This document shows positions 1-6,930 of a stretch of 15,133 nucleotides of DNA, piece by piece. Positions within the stretch are counted from its first letter, which is position 1; the number at the start of each line of letters is the position of its first letter. The notes under the pieces were generated by a model. It saw only the letters and a list, made by a program, of their open reading frames with translations, was not told the origin of the DNA and ran no database searches. This DNA comes from Chloroflexota bacterium (lineage in GTDB: Bacteria; Chloroflexota; Dehalococcoidia; Tepidiformales; Tepidiformaceae), in NCBI GenBank assembly GCA_963169135.1, contig CAUJEQ010000210.1:1-15133 (forward strand). Reading direction: 5' to 3'. Made by a program: the position numbers and the translations under genes.

Positions 1-1
1 G

Positions 2-883
2 GGCGAGGCGGCCGAACGAGCCGGCGCCGATGTGTACCACGGGACGCACTTCTACACACCGCGAAGGCTGGATGTTCCACGGGTGGCGACCATCCACGAC
101 CTGACGTTCTACCGGATGCCGAAGCGATACGGCTCCGCGCATCGCAAGTACTACCGGGGCATCGCGCAAACGGCACGGTGGGCCGAGCGGGTCATTGTGC
201 CATCGCGGGCGGTGGCGACCGACGCCGTGCGGTACCTGGGGCTGGCGCCGCGGCGAATCCGCGTGATTCCTGAGGCGCCGCGTCCGGAGCTCGGGCCAGC
301 GCCTACTGAGGCTGTCGCGGGGTTGCGGGCGCGGCTCGGCCTGGAGCAGCCGTACCTGCTATGCCTGGGCACGGCGGAGCCGGGCAAGCGCGCTGTCGAC
401 GCCATCCGCGCACTGCCTTCCGTGCGGGAGCGCCACCCGTCCGCCCTGCTGGCACTTGCGGGGAACCCGGGCAGGCTCTCGAAAGCGCTCACCTCTGAGG
501 CTGCACGCCTTGGCGTAGCCGGCGCGGTGAAGTTCCTGGGATACGTGCCCGACGAAGACCTGGCGGCGCTCTTCACGGGAGCCGAGGCGCTCGTGTTCCC
601 ATCGCTGTTCGAGGGGTTCGGGTTGCCGCCGCTCGAGGCGATGGCCTGCGGGACACCGGTCATCGCGGCACAGGCGCCGGCGATGGACGACGTGCTTTCC
701 GGGGCAGCAATCTTCGTGCCGTTGCGCGACCCGGGCGCGATTGCTGCCGCGGCGAGCGATCTGATGGGTAACGCGGCCAGGCGTGCGGACATTTCGGCAA
801 TGTCGCTGCGGCTGGCAGCTACGTATTCGTGGAAGCGGGTGGCCGAGGAGACGGTCGCAGTGTATCGGGAGCTTGCCAGGTGA
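2..883 (+). CDS. Glycosyltransferase family 4 (GT-B fold), 5' end outside the window
   Basis: This is the C-terminal part of a GT4 (GT-B) glycosyltransferase, which moves a sugar from a nucleotide-sugar donor onto a cell-surface polysaccharide or glycolipid acceptor in the cytoplasm. The frame is open from base 2, so the gene starts upstream. A GTG at 32 sits inside a conserved stretch (ADVYHGTHFYTP) and is not a credible start. Visible marks are the linker-side IHDLTF motif, the donor-domain opening LCLGTAEPGKR, and the GT4 E-x7-E signature in FEGFGLPPLEAM, with glutamates encoded at 611-613 and 635-637. The last is known in the family to contact the nucleotide-sugar. The stop overlaps the start of the next glycosyltransferase by 4 nt, so the two are probably one operon for a surface glycan. 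Family assignment is firm; donor and acceptor are unknown. Confidence 0.9.
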   Translation, partial: GEAAERAGADVYHGTHFYTPRRLDVPRVATIHDLTFYRMPKRYGSAHRKYYRGIAQTARWAERVIVPSRAVATDAVRYLGLAPRRIRVIPEAPRPELGPAPTEAVAGLRARLGLEQPYLLCLGTAEPGKRAVDAIRALPSVRERHPSALLALAGNPGRLSKALTSEAARLGVAGAVKFLGYVPDEDLAALFTGAEALVFPSLFEGFGLPPLEAMACGTPVIAAQAPAMDDVLSGAAIFVPLRDPGAIAAAASDLMGNAARRADISAMSLRLAATYSWKRVAEETVAVYRELAR

Positions 884-1770
884 GCCTCGGCATCGTGATC
901 GTCACCTTCCACTGCCGCGAGCTCGCGCTGACGTGCCTCGAATCGATCGCGAGACATGCGCCTGGTGCGCTGGCGAGCACCGTCGTCATCGACAACGACT
1001 CGCGCGACGGTACGGCCGAGGCCATCCGGGGGGCGTTCCCGGCGGTCCGCGTCGTGGAGAACCAGCGCAACGCCGGATTTGCCACAGCGGTCAACGCAGG
1101 GCTGGCGGCGCTGCCGGAACCGACGGTGGTGTGCCTGCTGAACCCCGACAGCGTGCTGCTCGACGGGAACGCCGTCGAAGCGGCAAGGTACCTGGACGTG
1201 CATGCGGAGATCGGCGTGCTCGGCGGGCGGATCGTCAATGAGGACGGGTCGCTCCAGCCCAGCGCGCGGGCATTCCCGTCGCACCTCAACGCGTTCTTCA
1301 ACCGCCACTCGCTGACGACGAAGCTCTTCCCTGGCAACCGGTGGTCGAGCCGCTATTTGATGACGGACTGGGCGCACGACGAGGTACGTGACGTGGACTG
1401 GGTCTCCGGGGCGTTCATGCTGATCCACCGGCGGGCCATCGAGGCTGTAGGGCCGCTCGACGAAGGGTATTTCTTCAGTATCGAAGACGTGGACTATTGC
1501 CGGCGAGTACGGGATGCGGGGCTCTCGGTGGTGTACTACCCCATGACGACGGTGCGCCACCGGGTGGGGGGAAGCTCGAAGCACGCGGTTTACCGGGCGA
1601 TGGCAGCTCACCACCTGGGGATGTGGCGGTACTACCGGCGCCACATGCGCGGAAACCTGGCACTGGATGTCCTGACGGCCGGGGCGATCGGCGGACGATT
1701 CTGCATTCACGCGGTGTCGTATTCGCTGCGGACGGCAAAGAACCGGATCCTGGGGCGCCCCAACCCGTAA
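880..1770 (+). CDS. Glycosyltransferase family 2, rhamnosyltransferase (WbbL)-like
   Basis: This is a GT-A fold glycosyltransferase of about 296 residues, probably adding a sugar such as rhamnose to a surface polysaccharide. I chose the GTG at 880 because the fold begins right there (SLGIVIVTFH), GGGAG lies 8 nt upstream, and the start overlaps the preceding stop in a GTGA arrangement typical of translational coupling. An in-frame ATG at 829 would only add 17 residues of shadow sequence. Motifs are VIDNDSRDGT (36-45), NAGFATAVNAG (64-74), NPDS in the DxD position (88-91), WVSGAF (174-179) and the IEDVDYCRR acid motif (201-209), where an acidic residue is the usual catalytic base. It ends 9 nt before the stop of a convergent gene, and no intrinsic terminator is visible between them. 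WbbL-like identity is from motif pattern only. Confidence 0.88.
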   Translation: MSLGIVIVTFHCRELALTCLESIARHAPGALASTVVIDNDSRDGTAEAIRGAFPAVRVVENQRNAGFATAVNAGLAALPEPTVVCLLNPDSVLLDGNAVEAARYLDVHAEIGVLGGRIVNEDGSLQPSARAFPSHLNAFFNRHSLTTKLFPGNRWSSRYLMTDWAHDEVRDVDWVSGAFMLIHRRAIEAVGPLDEGYFFSIEDVDYCRRVRDAGLSVVYYPMTTVRHRVGGSSKHAVYRAMAAHHLGMWRYYRRHMRGNLALDVLTAGAIGGRFCIHAVSYSLRTAKNRILGRPNP

Positions 1771-1779
1771 GGCGCAGGG

Positions 1780-2661
1780 TCAGCCGGTGTGGCGGTTACG
1801 GCTCCGGGCTTCGCGGTAGGCGTCGGCGAAGTCCTTGACCTCACCGTTGGGGTAGTAGTCGTGGACGAGTTGTTCACGGAGGCTGCGCGGGTCGGCCGCC
1901 ATGGCGGCGCGGCGACCGGGCACAGCGCGGGGCCGTTCGGTGACCACGTCACCGCCGGCGAGACTCAGGAACTCGAGGGGCCCGCGATAGCGGGTCGCAT
2001 CGTATTCGAGCGCGCTCACCTCGACTCCCACATAGTGGGGGACCTTGACGTTCGCGGTGGACTTCAGGGGGCGGTTGCTGACCGCCAGGGTGAGGCGGTC
2101 GGCGAAGAGCGCGGACTGGCGGCCGCTGCATTGGAGGAGGACAACGGCGAACCGTCCCTCATCGAGACGGGCGAGGAAGTCGCTGGCGCGGGTCACGCGG
2201 CGGAGGGTGTCAGCGACGTGGTGGACGGCCTGGGTCGCCGTGCCTGCCCCCCAGGAACCCTTGAGTTCGTCGTATTGGCTGATGCGGACGACGGCAAGCG
2301 TGAGCGAGTGTGAGTATCGTTGGGAGCGGGCGATATCGCGGGCGAGCGTATCGATGAGGTGCGGCCGGGTGGGGAGGCGAGTTTCGGAATCTACCAGCGG
2401 GGCCCGCAGGTTGTCGCCATCATCGGCGTTGACGGCGGAGATCGACTGCAGCCCACGGTAGAGGACGGCGCCGAGCCCCGCCGTGGAAACGATCATGAGG
2501 GTGCCGACGTTGCCGGAATAGCGGACGGCGACAACAACTTCGCCAAAGAAGAGGATGACGGCCAGGGCGAGGGCTGCGCGGCGCATGACTGCCACCCGGC
2601 GACTTTCGCCGGCGGGCCAGCTTATGCGACCACCAAGCCACCGTAGGAGGACTCTCTTCAT
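1780..2661 (-). CDS. Membrane protein with degenerate GGDEF domain
   Basis: The protein is 293 residues. It has two predicted membrane segments (about 27-46 and 52-70), then a GGDEF-type domain from about residue 90 to 215, then a charged tail. The fold is recognisable from DSETRLPTRPHL, the helix QAVHHVADTLRRV, RLDEGRFAVVLL and the VGVEVSAL strand. In active diguanylate cyclases the RL-GGDEF-AVLL motif binds GTP and metal. Here it reads DEGRF (167-171), and the two metal-binding aspartates of the first strand align to R126 and S128. It is therefore probably not a cyclase; a GTP-sensing, scaffold or interaction role is possible but unproven. The ATG at 2661 has GGAG 3 nt upstream, which is close. 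M26 (start at 2586) is an alternative that keeps both membrane segments. It is convergent with the GT2 gene and divergent from the thiamine operon. Confidence 0.75.
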   Translation of the reverse strand: MKRVLLRWLGGRISWPAGESRRVAVMRRAALALAVILFFGEVVVAVRYSGNVGTLMIVSTAGLGAVLYRGLQSISAVNADDGDNLRAPLVDSETRLPTRPHLIDTLARDIARSQRYSHSLTLAVVRISQYDELKGSWGAGTATQAVHHVADTLRRVTRASDFLARLDEGRFAVVLLQCSGRQSALFADRLTLAVSNRPLKSTANVKVPHYVGVEVSALEYDATRYRGPLEFLSLAGGDVVTERPRAVPGRRAAMAADPRSLREQLVHDYYPNGEVKDFADAYREARSRNRHTG

Positions 2662-2702
2662 GCTCTCCGGACCAGGGCAGGTACGCGTGAGCGTTCGGGG
2701 GA

Positions 2703-2708
2703 ATTATC
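2703..2708 (-). promoter_or_regulatory. Possible -10 element for the GGDEF-like gene
   Basis: On the minus strand this reads GATAAT, five of six matches to TATAAT, about 42 nt upstream of the GGDEF-like gene's ATG. No convincing -35 lies 16-18 nt further up, so this is weak. Apart from this, 2662-2786 of the 366-bp gap between the divergent genes holds nothing I can identify; the rest of the gap carries the promoter, riboswitch and terminator of the thiamine operon. Confidence 0.25.
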
Positions 2709-2786
2709 GGCGATGCCAAAGCTGGGGAGGGTCGAGGAGGGGTGAATACGCGTGTATGTCGCGTGACGTGATGGTGAATCATCCCA

Positions 2787-2816
2787 TTGCGAGGGGGCCG
2801 GGAGGGGGTGTAGCGT
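2787..2816 (+). promoter_or_regulatory. Candidate promoter of the thiamine operon
   Basis: TTGCGA (2787-2792, four of six matches to TTGACA) and TAGCGT (2811-2816, three of six to TATAAT) are separated by 18 nt. A transcript starting near 2823 would carry the whole riboswitch, which begins about 20 nt further on. The -10 is poor, so the position rests mainly on its place just ahead of the riboswitch. Confidence 0.35.
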
Positions 2817-2843
2817 AGAGCACGATCATTTCATAGCTGTTCG

Positions 2844-2925
2844 GGATCGCTGGGGGTGCCCTCGCCGGGCTGAGAACAGACCCCTTGAACCTGACCACGT
2901 TCATACGTGCGGAGGAAAGCGATTC
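2844..2925 (+). promoter_or_regulatory. TPP riboswitch aptamer (THI element)
   Basis: All landmarks of the thiamine-diphosphate aptamer are present in order. P1 pairs ATCGCT (2846-2851) with AGCGAT (2918-2923), extendable by G2845-T2924 and G2844-C2925. P2 pairs GGGGT (2853-2857) with ACCCC (2880-2884). P3 pairs GCCC (2858-2861) with GGGC (2867-2870). The conserved CTGAGA is at 2870-2875 and CCTGA at 2890-2894. P5 pairs CACGT (2896-2900) with ACGTG (2905-2909), followed by the GCGGAGGAAA core at 2909-2918. It is known of this class that TPP binding stabilises P1 and turns expression down. The downstream gene is a thiamine-binding lipoprotein, as expected. Confidence 0.95.
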
Positions 2926-2958
2926 GGACACCGGGCATTTGATGCACGGAGTCCGGTC
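2921..2958 (+). promoter_or_regulatory. Antiterminator stem of the TPP riboswitch
   Basis: A long imperfect hairpin can be drawn directly. CGGAC (2925-2929) pairs with GTCCG (2951-2955), CCG (2931-2933) with CGG (2947-2949), and GCAT (2935-2938) with ATGC (2942-2945) around a TTG loop, with two single mismatches. Allowing T2924 to bulge, GAT (2921-2923) also pairs with GTC (2956-2958). Its base uses the 3' strand of aptamer P1 and its 3' arm uses the 5' arm of the terminator, so it is exclusive with both. It would form when TPP is absent. Confidence 0.75.
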
Positions 2959-2975
2959 TTTCCGGGCTCCTTTTT
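2948..2975 (+). terminator. Rho-independent terminator controlled by the TPP riboswitch
   Basis: GGAGTCCGG (2948-2956) pairs with CCGGGCTCC (2962-2970) as a 9-bp stem with one G-T wobble and a 5-nt loop, followed directly by five Ts (2971-2975). It lies 23 nt after the aptamer and about 50 nt before the thiB start, the expected place for TPP-dependent premature termination. Confidence 0.92.
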
Positions 2976-3027
2976 CGTTGCCCGGGGAGGCGCCCCTGCC
3001 AACCCGGCGGCGGAAGGAACAAGTTCG

Positions 3028-4074
3028 ATGCATACGCGCATCGCCCTCCTCATCGGGCTCATAGTTGTCATCGGCATGCTTGCCACCGCGTGCGGCGGAG
3101 ACGAAGGCAAGACCACCATCACCGTCGTCACCCACGACTCCTTCCAATTGACCGAGGACCTGATCCGGGAGTTCGAAGAGGAACACAACGCCACCGTGAA
3201 GCTGCTTCCGAAAGGCGACGCCGGCTCCATGACCATCAGCCTCGTGCTGACCAAAGACCGGCCGGAGGGGGATGTCGCGTTCGGGGTGGACAATACCTTC
3301 CTTTCACGCGCCCTCGACGCGGGTGTCTTCGAGGCGTACGAGTCGCCGCTGGTGGGCAAGATCCCGGCGGAGTTCCGTGCGGAAGGAGCGGGGTTCGTGA
3401 CGCCCATTGACTACGGGTACGTGAACTTCAACTACGACATCGCGGCACTGAAAGCCAAAGGGGTCGAGCCGCCGAAGACGCTGGAAGACCTCGCGACGGC
3501 GAAGTATCGCGGGATGACGGTGGTCGAAAACCCCGCATCGTCGTCGCCGGGGCTGGCGTTCCTGGCGGCCACGGTGGCGTACTTCGGCGAAGCCGGCTAC
3601 CTGGACTGGTGGCGAGCGATGCGTGCGAACGGCCTGGTGGTGGTTGATGGCTGGGAGACGGCGTACTACACGAACTTCTCGTTGCAGGGCGGCGAGCAGC
3701 CGATCGTGTTGAGCTACGCCACGAGCCCGGCTTTCGAGCAGATCTTCGCGGATCCGCCGCGGGAAGACTCGCCTACCGCGAATATCCTGCCGCCGAAGGG
3801 CGTGTTCCGGCAGATCGAGTACGCGGGGATACTGAAGGGCACGAAGAAGCAGGACCTCGCCCGGAAGTTCATCGACTTCCTCCTGAGCGTGCCGGTGCAA
3901 GAAGACATCCCGGGGCAGATGGCGGTGTACCCGGTCAACCCGGAGGCGAAGGTCCCGGAGGCGTTCAGCAGGTTTTCGGAAGTGACCGTGCCCCTGGCTG
4001 AGGTGAGTGCGGCAGACATGGCAGCGAACCGGCAGAAGTGGATCGACGATTGGACGAAGGCGGTGCTCCGCTGA
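3028..4074 (+). CDS. thiB: Thiamine ABC transporter, substrate-binding lipoprotein
   Basis: This is a 348-residue extracytoplasmic binding protein for thiamine or its phosphates, feeding the ThiP/ThiQ importer. The N-terminus is a lipoprotein signal: a hydrophobic stretch at 5-18 and a lipobox-like LATAC ending at Cys22, the probable lipid anchor, followed by GGDEGK. Family-like stretches are TVVTHDSF at the mature start (compare the YDSF region of E. coli TbpA), ENPASSSPGLAFL in the middle, and GEQPIVLSYATSP, which resembles the LVLSYTTSP region of TbpA. The ATG at 3028 has GGAAGGA 9 nt upstream. Function is supported twice, by family resemblance and by the TPP riboswitch in the leader. The 3' end overlaps thiP. 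Confidence 0.92.
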   Translation: MHTRIALLIGLIVVIGMLATACGGDEGKTTITVVTHDSFQLTEDLIREFEEEHNATVKLLPKGDAGSMTISLVLTKDRPEGDVAFGVDNTFLSRALDAGVFEAYESPLVGKIPAEFRAEGAGFVTPIDYGYVNFNYDIAALKAKGVEPPKTLEDLATAKYRGMTVVENPASSSPGLAFLAATVAYFGEAGYLDWWRAMRANGLVVVDGWETAYYTNFSLQGGEQPIVLSYATSPAFEQIFADPPREDSPTANILPPKGVFRQIEYAGILKGTKKQDLARKFIDFLLSVPVQEDIPGQMAVYPVNPEAKVPEAFSRFSEVTVPLAEVSAADMAANRQKWIDDWTKAVLR

Positions 4075-5714
4075 GCAGCGCGTTCCGGGAGCGGCGGGCA
4101 GCCCTGGCGCTTCTCGCGCCGGCGCTGCTCTTTCTCGCTGTGTTCCTGGCATACCCACTGCAGGGGATCCTGCGGGAGTCGTTCACGCAAGAAGGTGGCT
4201 TCGGGCCGCTGACCGAAGACACGTACTTCCTGGAGCGGGCGTGGTTCACGGCCTGGCAGGCGACGGTCTCCGCCGGACTGACGCTCGTATTGGCCCTGCC
4301 GGTGGCATATGTGCTTGCCTGCTACGAATTCCGGGGGAAGGCCGCGCTCGAAGCGCTCATCACGGTCCCTTTCGTGCTCCCGACGATCGTTGTGGCTGTG
4401 GCATTTACGGCGTTGCTGGGTCCACAGGGCGTTGTGAATGGGGCACTCCAGGCGGTGTTCAACCTGGACGAGCCCCCGGTGCGGCTACTCAATACGCTCT
4501 GGGCGATCCTGATTGCTCACGTCTTTTATAACGTGGCACTCGCGGCGCGAATCATCTCCGTGTCGTGGGCGCGATTAGACACACGGCTGGAAGACGCAGC
4601 GGCGATGCTCGGCGCGGGGAAGGGGACGGCGTTCCTGCGCGTCACCCTGCCGCTACTTCGCACACCGATCCTGGCGGCGGCCTCGCTCGTGTTCCTGTTC
4701 TGTTTCACGAGTTTTGGTGTGGTACTCATCCTCGGCGGACCGCAGTACGGGACGCTGGAGACCGAGATCTACCGGGAGACGCTCTTCCTGTTCCGCCTGC
4801 CGGTGGCGGCGACACTCGCCATCGTGCAGCTGATCGCCACGTTTGGCGCGATGTGGGTGAACGCGGCGTTGCAGAGGCAGACGGCGCAGCCCGGCGCCAT
4901 GCGACGCCGCTCCCTGGCATGGACCACGGGGCGGCGGCTCACGGTCGCGGCGATCGTCAGCACGATCGCGGTAGTCACCATCGTTCCGCTCGTGGCGCTG
5001 GCGGAACGTTCGGTGCACGGCGACGCCGGCTACACGCTGGAGTCCTACCGGCGGCTGGACGACAACGTGCGCCAGCAGGTGCTGTTCGTGGCTCCAATCA
5101 CGGCGGTGCGGAACTCGGTGAGCTTCGCGCTCTTGACGATGCTGGTGGCGCTGCCACTGGGGACGCTGGCAGCGCATGGGGCGGTGCGGCTGCGGTCGTC
5201 GCTGGCGGAGGCGGTCGTGCAACTGCCACTCGGGGTTTCCGGCGTGACTCTCGGGCTGGGGTTCCTCATCACGTTCAACCGGCCGCCACTGGACCTGCGC
5301 GGCAGCCCGGCGATGGTGGTGATCGCGCACACCCTCGTGGCGATGCCGTTTGTAGCGCGGACCGTTGCGGCGCAGCTGCGATCGCTGGACCCCCGGCTGC
5401 GCGAAGCGGCGGCGATGCTCGGCGCGAGCCCGCTGCGGGCGTTCGTCGCAATCGACCTGCCGCTCACGTGGCGGTCAATGCTGGCAGGGGGGGTTTTCGC
5501 CTTCGCGATCTCGATGGGGGAGTTTGGAGCAACGTTGCTGATCGCGCGACCGGAGTACCCGACGATCCCGCTGGCGATTTTCCGCTACCTTGGGCAGCCG
5601 GGCGCGGTGAACTACGGGCAGGCGCTGGCGATGGCCACCATCCTGATGGCGGTGACCGCCGCCGGGTTCTTCATTATCGACCGGCTCCGTTACCGTGAGT
5701 ACGGAGGGTTTTAG
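4038..5714 (+). CDS. thiP: Thiamine ABC transporter, fused double permease
   Basis: This is an inner-membrane permease of up to 558 residues with two MetI-type halves fused in one chain, as in E. coli ThiP (536 residues). Each half carries the EAA loop that docks the ATPase: EDAAAMLGAGKGTAFLRVTL from residue 185 and REAAAMLGASPLRAFVAIDL from 455. Hydrophobic segments occur around 22-43, 73-95, 106-128, 152-175, 211-232, 255-277, 300-322, 358-380, 394-413, 423-445, 480-502 and 530-552, giving about twelve. The start is uncertain. GTG at 4038 overlaps thiB by 37 nt, TTG at 4050 is possible, and CTG at 4071 would give a CTGA overlap with the thiB stop. None has a strong Shine-Dalgarno. It is in an operon with thiB and thiQ. 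Confidence 0.9.
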   Translation: MDRRLDEGGAPLSSAFRERRAALALLAPALLFLAVFLAYPLQGILRESFTQEGGFGPLTEDTYFLERAWFTAWQATVSAGLTLVLALPVAYVLACYEFRGKAALEALITVPFVLPTIVVAVAFTALLGPQGVVNGALQAVFNLDEPPVRLLNTLWAILIAHVFYNVALAARIISVSWARLDTRLEDAAAMLGAGKGTAFLRVTLPLLRTPILAAASLVFLFCFTSFGVVLILGGPQYGTLETEIYRETLFLFRLPVAATLAIVQLIATFGAMWVNAALQRQTAQPGAMRRRSLAWTTGRRLTVAAIVSTIAVVTIVPLVALAERSVHGDAGYTLESYRRLDDNVRQQVLFVAPITAVRNSVSFALLTMLVALPLGTLAAHGAVRLRSSLAEAVVQLPLGVSGVTLGLGFLITFNRPPLDLRGSPAMVVIAHTLVAMPFVARTVAAQLRSLDPRLREAAAMLGASPLRAFVAIDLPLTWRSMLAGGVFAFAISMGEFGATLLIARPEYPTIPLAIFRYLGQPGAVNYGQALAMATILMAVTAAGFFIIDRLRYREYGGF

Positions 5715-5746
5715 GACATTGCAAGTGCAAGGATGCGAGCTGCCCG

Positions 5747-6799
5747 GTGACTGACGGCCTCGAAGTGCGCAAGGTCGAGTTTCGCGCCGGGCAGGCGCAT
5801 ATCCTCCGGGGAGCGGACCTGTGCGCAGGCACGGGGAAGACGGTCGCGCTGCTCGGACCGAGCGGCTGTGGGAAGACGACGCTGCTCCGGGTGGTCGCCG
5901 GGCTTGAACGGCCCAGCGCGGGGAAAATCCTGTTCGACGGCGAGGACGTTGGGGAGATTCCAGCCTACCGGCGCGGTTTTGGATTGATGTTCCAGGAACA
6001 CGCGCTCTTCCCACATATGAACGTCGAGCGCAACGTGGACTTCGGGTTGCGCCGCCTGGGCTGGGAGGCGGCGCGGCGGGACCGGCGGGTGGGCGAGCTG
6101 CTCGAGACCGTGGGCCTGGGCGGGTTCGGCAGACGGACGCTGGAGGGGCTTTCAGGCGGCGAGCGCCAGCGAGTCGCGCTCGCCCGCGCCCTGGCGCCGG
6201 AACCGCGGCTGCTCATGCTCGACGAGCCCCTGGGCTCCCTCGACCGGGGGTTGCGGGAGCACCTGGTGGTGGAGCTCAGGGAGATCCTGCGCCACCTGCG
6301 AATACCAGCTGTTTATGTCACGCATGACCAGTTCGAAGCATTCGCGGTGGCCGATGAACTGGCGATCATGCGGGAGGGCCGAGTCGTGCGAGTCGGGAAC
6401 CCGGGTGAGGTCCACGGCAACCCACGGACGGAGTTCGTGGCGCGATTCCTCGGCCTGGAGAACATCGTCGACGGGGTGCGGGACAGCGAAGGAATGATCG
6501 CAACGCTGGCGGGGGTCTTCGGCCCGGTCGCCGGTTCTCCCGGGGCAGTGCGGTTGTTGCTTCGCACCGAGGGTTCAGCCGTGGTCGAATCCGATGGACA
6601 GAACGTGGTCCGCGGCCTGGTAGTGGCCCGGGTGTTCCTGGGCGGGCTGACACGGCTCGTCATCGACACGGTGGCCGGACGGCTGGAGTTTCCCATGCAA
6701 ACGGCGCCAGCCGGATTGGCCGAGGGCGACGAGATCCGGGTGCGGGTGGAAGAAGTGCAAGCCCTTGTCAGCGAGCAAGGGGAACCGTTGTCGAGGTGA
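5747..6799 (+). CDS. thiQ: Thiamine ABC transporter, ATP-binding protein with C-terminal extension
   Basis: This is an ABC ATPase that powers thiamine uptake. It carries Walker A GPSGCGKTT (37-45), Q-loop Gln83, the signature LSGGERQ (135-141), Walker B LLMLDEP (155-161), D-loop SLD (164-166) and switch His193. At 350 residues it is about 120 longer than E. coli ThiQ (232). Residues from about 240 on, with repeated beta-like stretches such as GAVRLLLRT and DEIRVRVEEV, look like a TOBE domain as in CysA, PotA or FbpC proteins. The thiamine assignment therefore rests on operon position behind thiB-thiP (32-nt gap), not on the ATPase alone. The GTG at 5747 is the start; AAGGA lies 13 nt upstream, rather far. 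No T-tract terminator follows the gene. Confidence 0.85.
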   Translation: MTDGLEVRKVEFRAGQAHILRGADLCAGTGKTVALLGPSGCGKTTLLRVVAGLERPSAGKILFDGEDVGEIPAYRRGFGLMFQEHALFPHMNVERNVDFGLRRLGWEAARRDRRVGELLETVGLGGFGRRTLEGLSGGERQRVALARALAPEPRLLMLDEPLGSLDRGLREHLVVELREILRHLRIPAVYVTHDQFEAFAVADELAIMREGRVVRVGNPGEVHGNPRTEFVARFLGLENIVDGVRDSEGMIATLAGVFGPVAGSPGAVRLLLRTEGSAVVESDGQNVVRGLVVARVFLGGLTRLVIDTVAGRLEFPMQTAPAGLAEGDEIRVRVEEVQALVSEQGEPLSR

Positions 6800-6834
6800 C
6801 ATGTCCCAAAGACCCGTGGAAGCGCTGCCTTTCG

Positions 6835-6886
6835 GTGACACAATCGCCTGGCACTTGAGTGGAAAATACTCACTCGCCAGCGTCAC
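6835..6886 (+). repeat. Nested inverted repeat (long imperfect hairpin)
   Basis: The inner stem pairs GAGTG (6857-6861) with CACTC (6871-6875) around a 9-nt loop. The middle stem pairs CGC-TGGC (6845-6852, one bulged C) with GCCAGCG (6876-6882). The outer arms are GTGA (6835-6838) and TCAC (6883-6886). It lies between thiQ and the hydrolase gene and ends 5 nt before a candidate -35. No T-run follows, so it is not a standard intrinsic terminator. An operator, a bidirectional or factor-dependent stop, or an RNA-stabilising hairpin are all possible. Confidence 0.6.
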
Positions 6887-6891
6887 GACGC

Positions 6892-6920
6892 GCGACAAGG
6901 CACCTTCCCGGCTGTAGATT
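6892..6920 (+). promoter_or_regulatory. Candidate promoter of the hydrolase gene, possibly leaderless
   Basis: GCGACA (6892-6897, four of six to TTGACA) and TAGATT (6915-6920, four of six to TATAAT) are spaced by exactly 17 nt. The -10 ends 10 nt before the ATG at 6931, so the transcript would start within a few bases of the start codon, with no room for a Shine-Dalgarno. Confidence 0.42.
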
Positions 6921-6930
6921 GAAGCCGGAC

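Noticed and set aside
151..1710. A 519-codon open frame on the minus strand opposite the two glycosyltransferases
   Set aside because: Arg/His/Pro-rich product with no recognisable motif, lying across two well-supported genes on the other strand; typical third-position shadow of G+C-rich coding DNA.
2977..3003. A second hairpin (GTTG/CAAC with GGGG/CCCC) between the riboswitch terminator and thiB
   Set aside because: It has a 3x3 internal loop, no T-run and no clear link to the switch; such pairing is easily found by chance in G+C-rich DNA.
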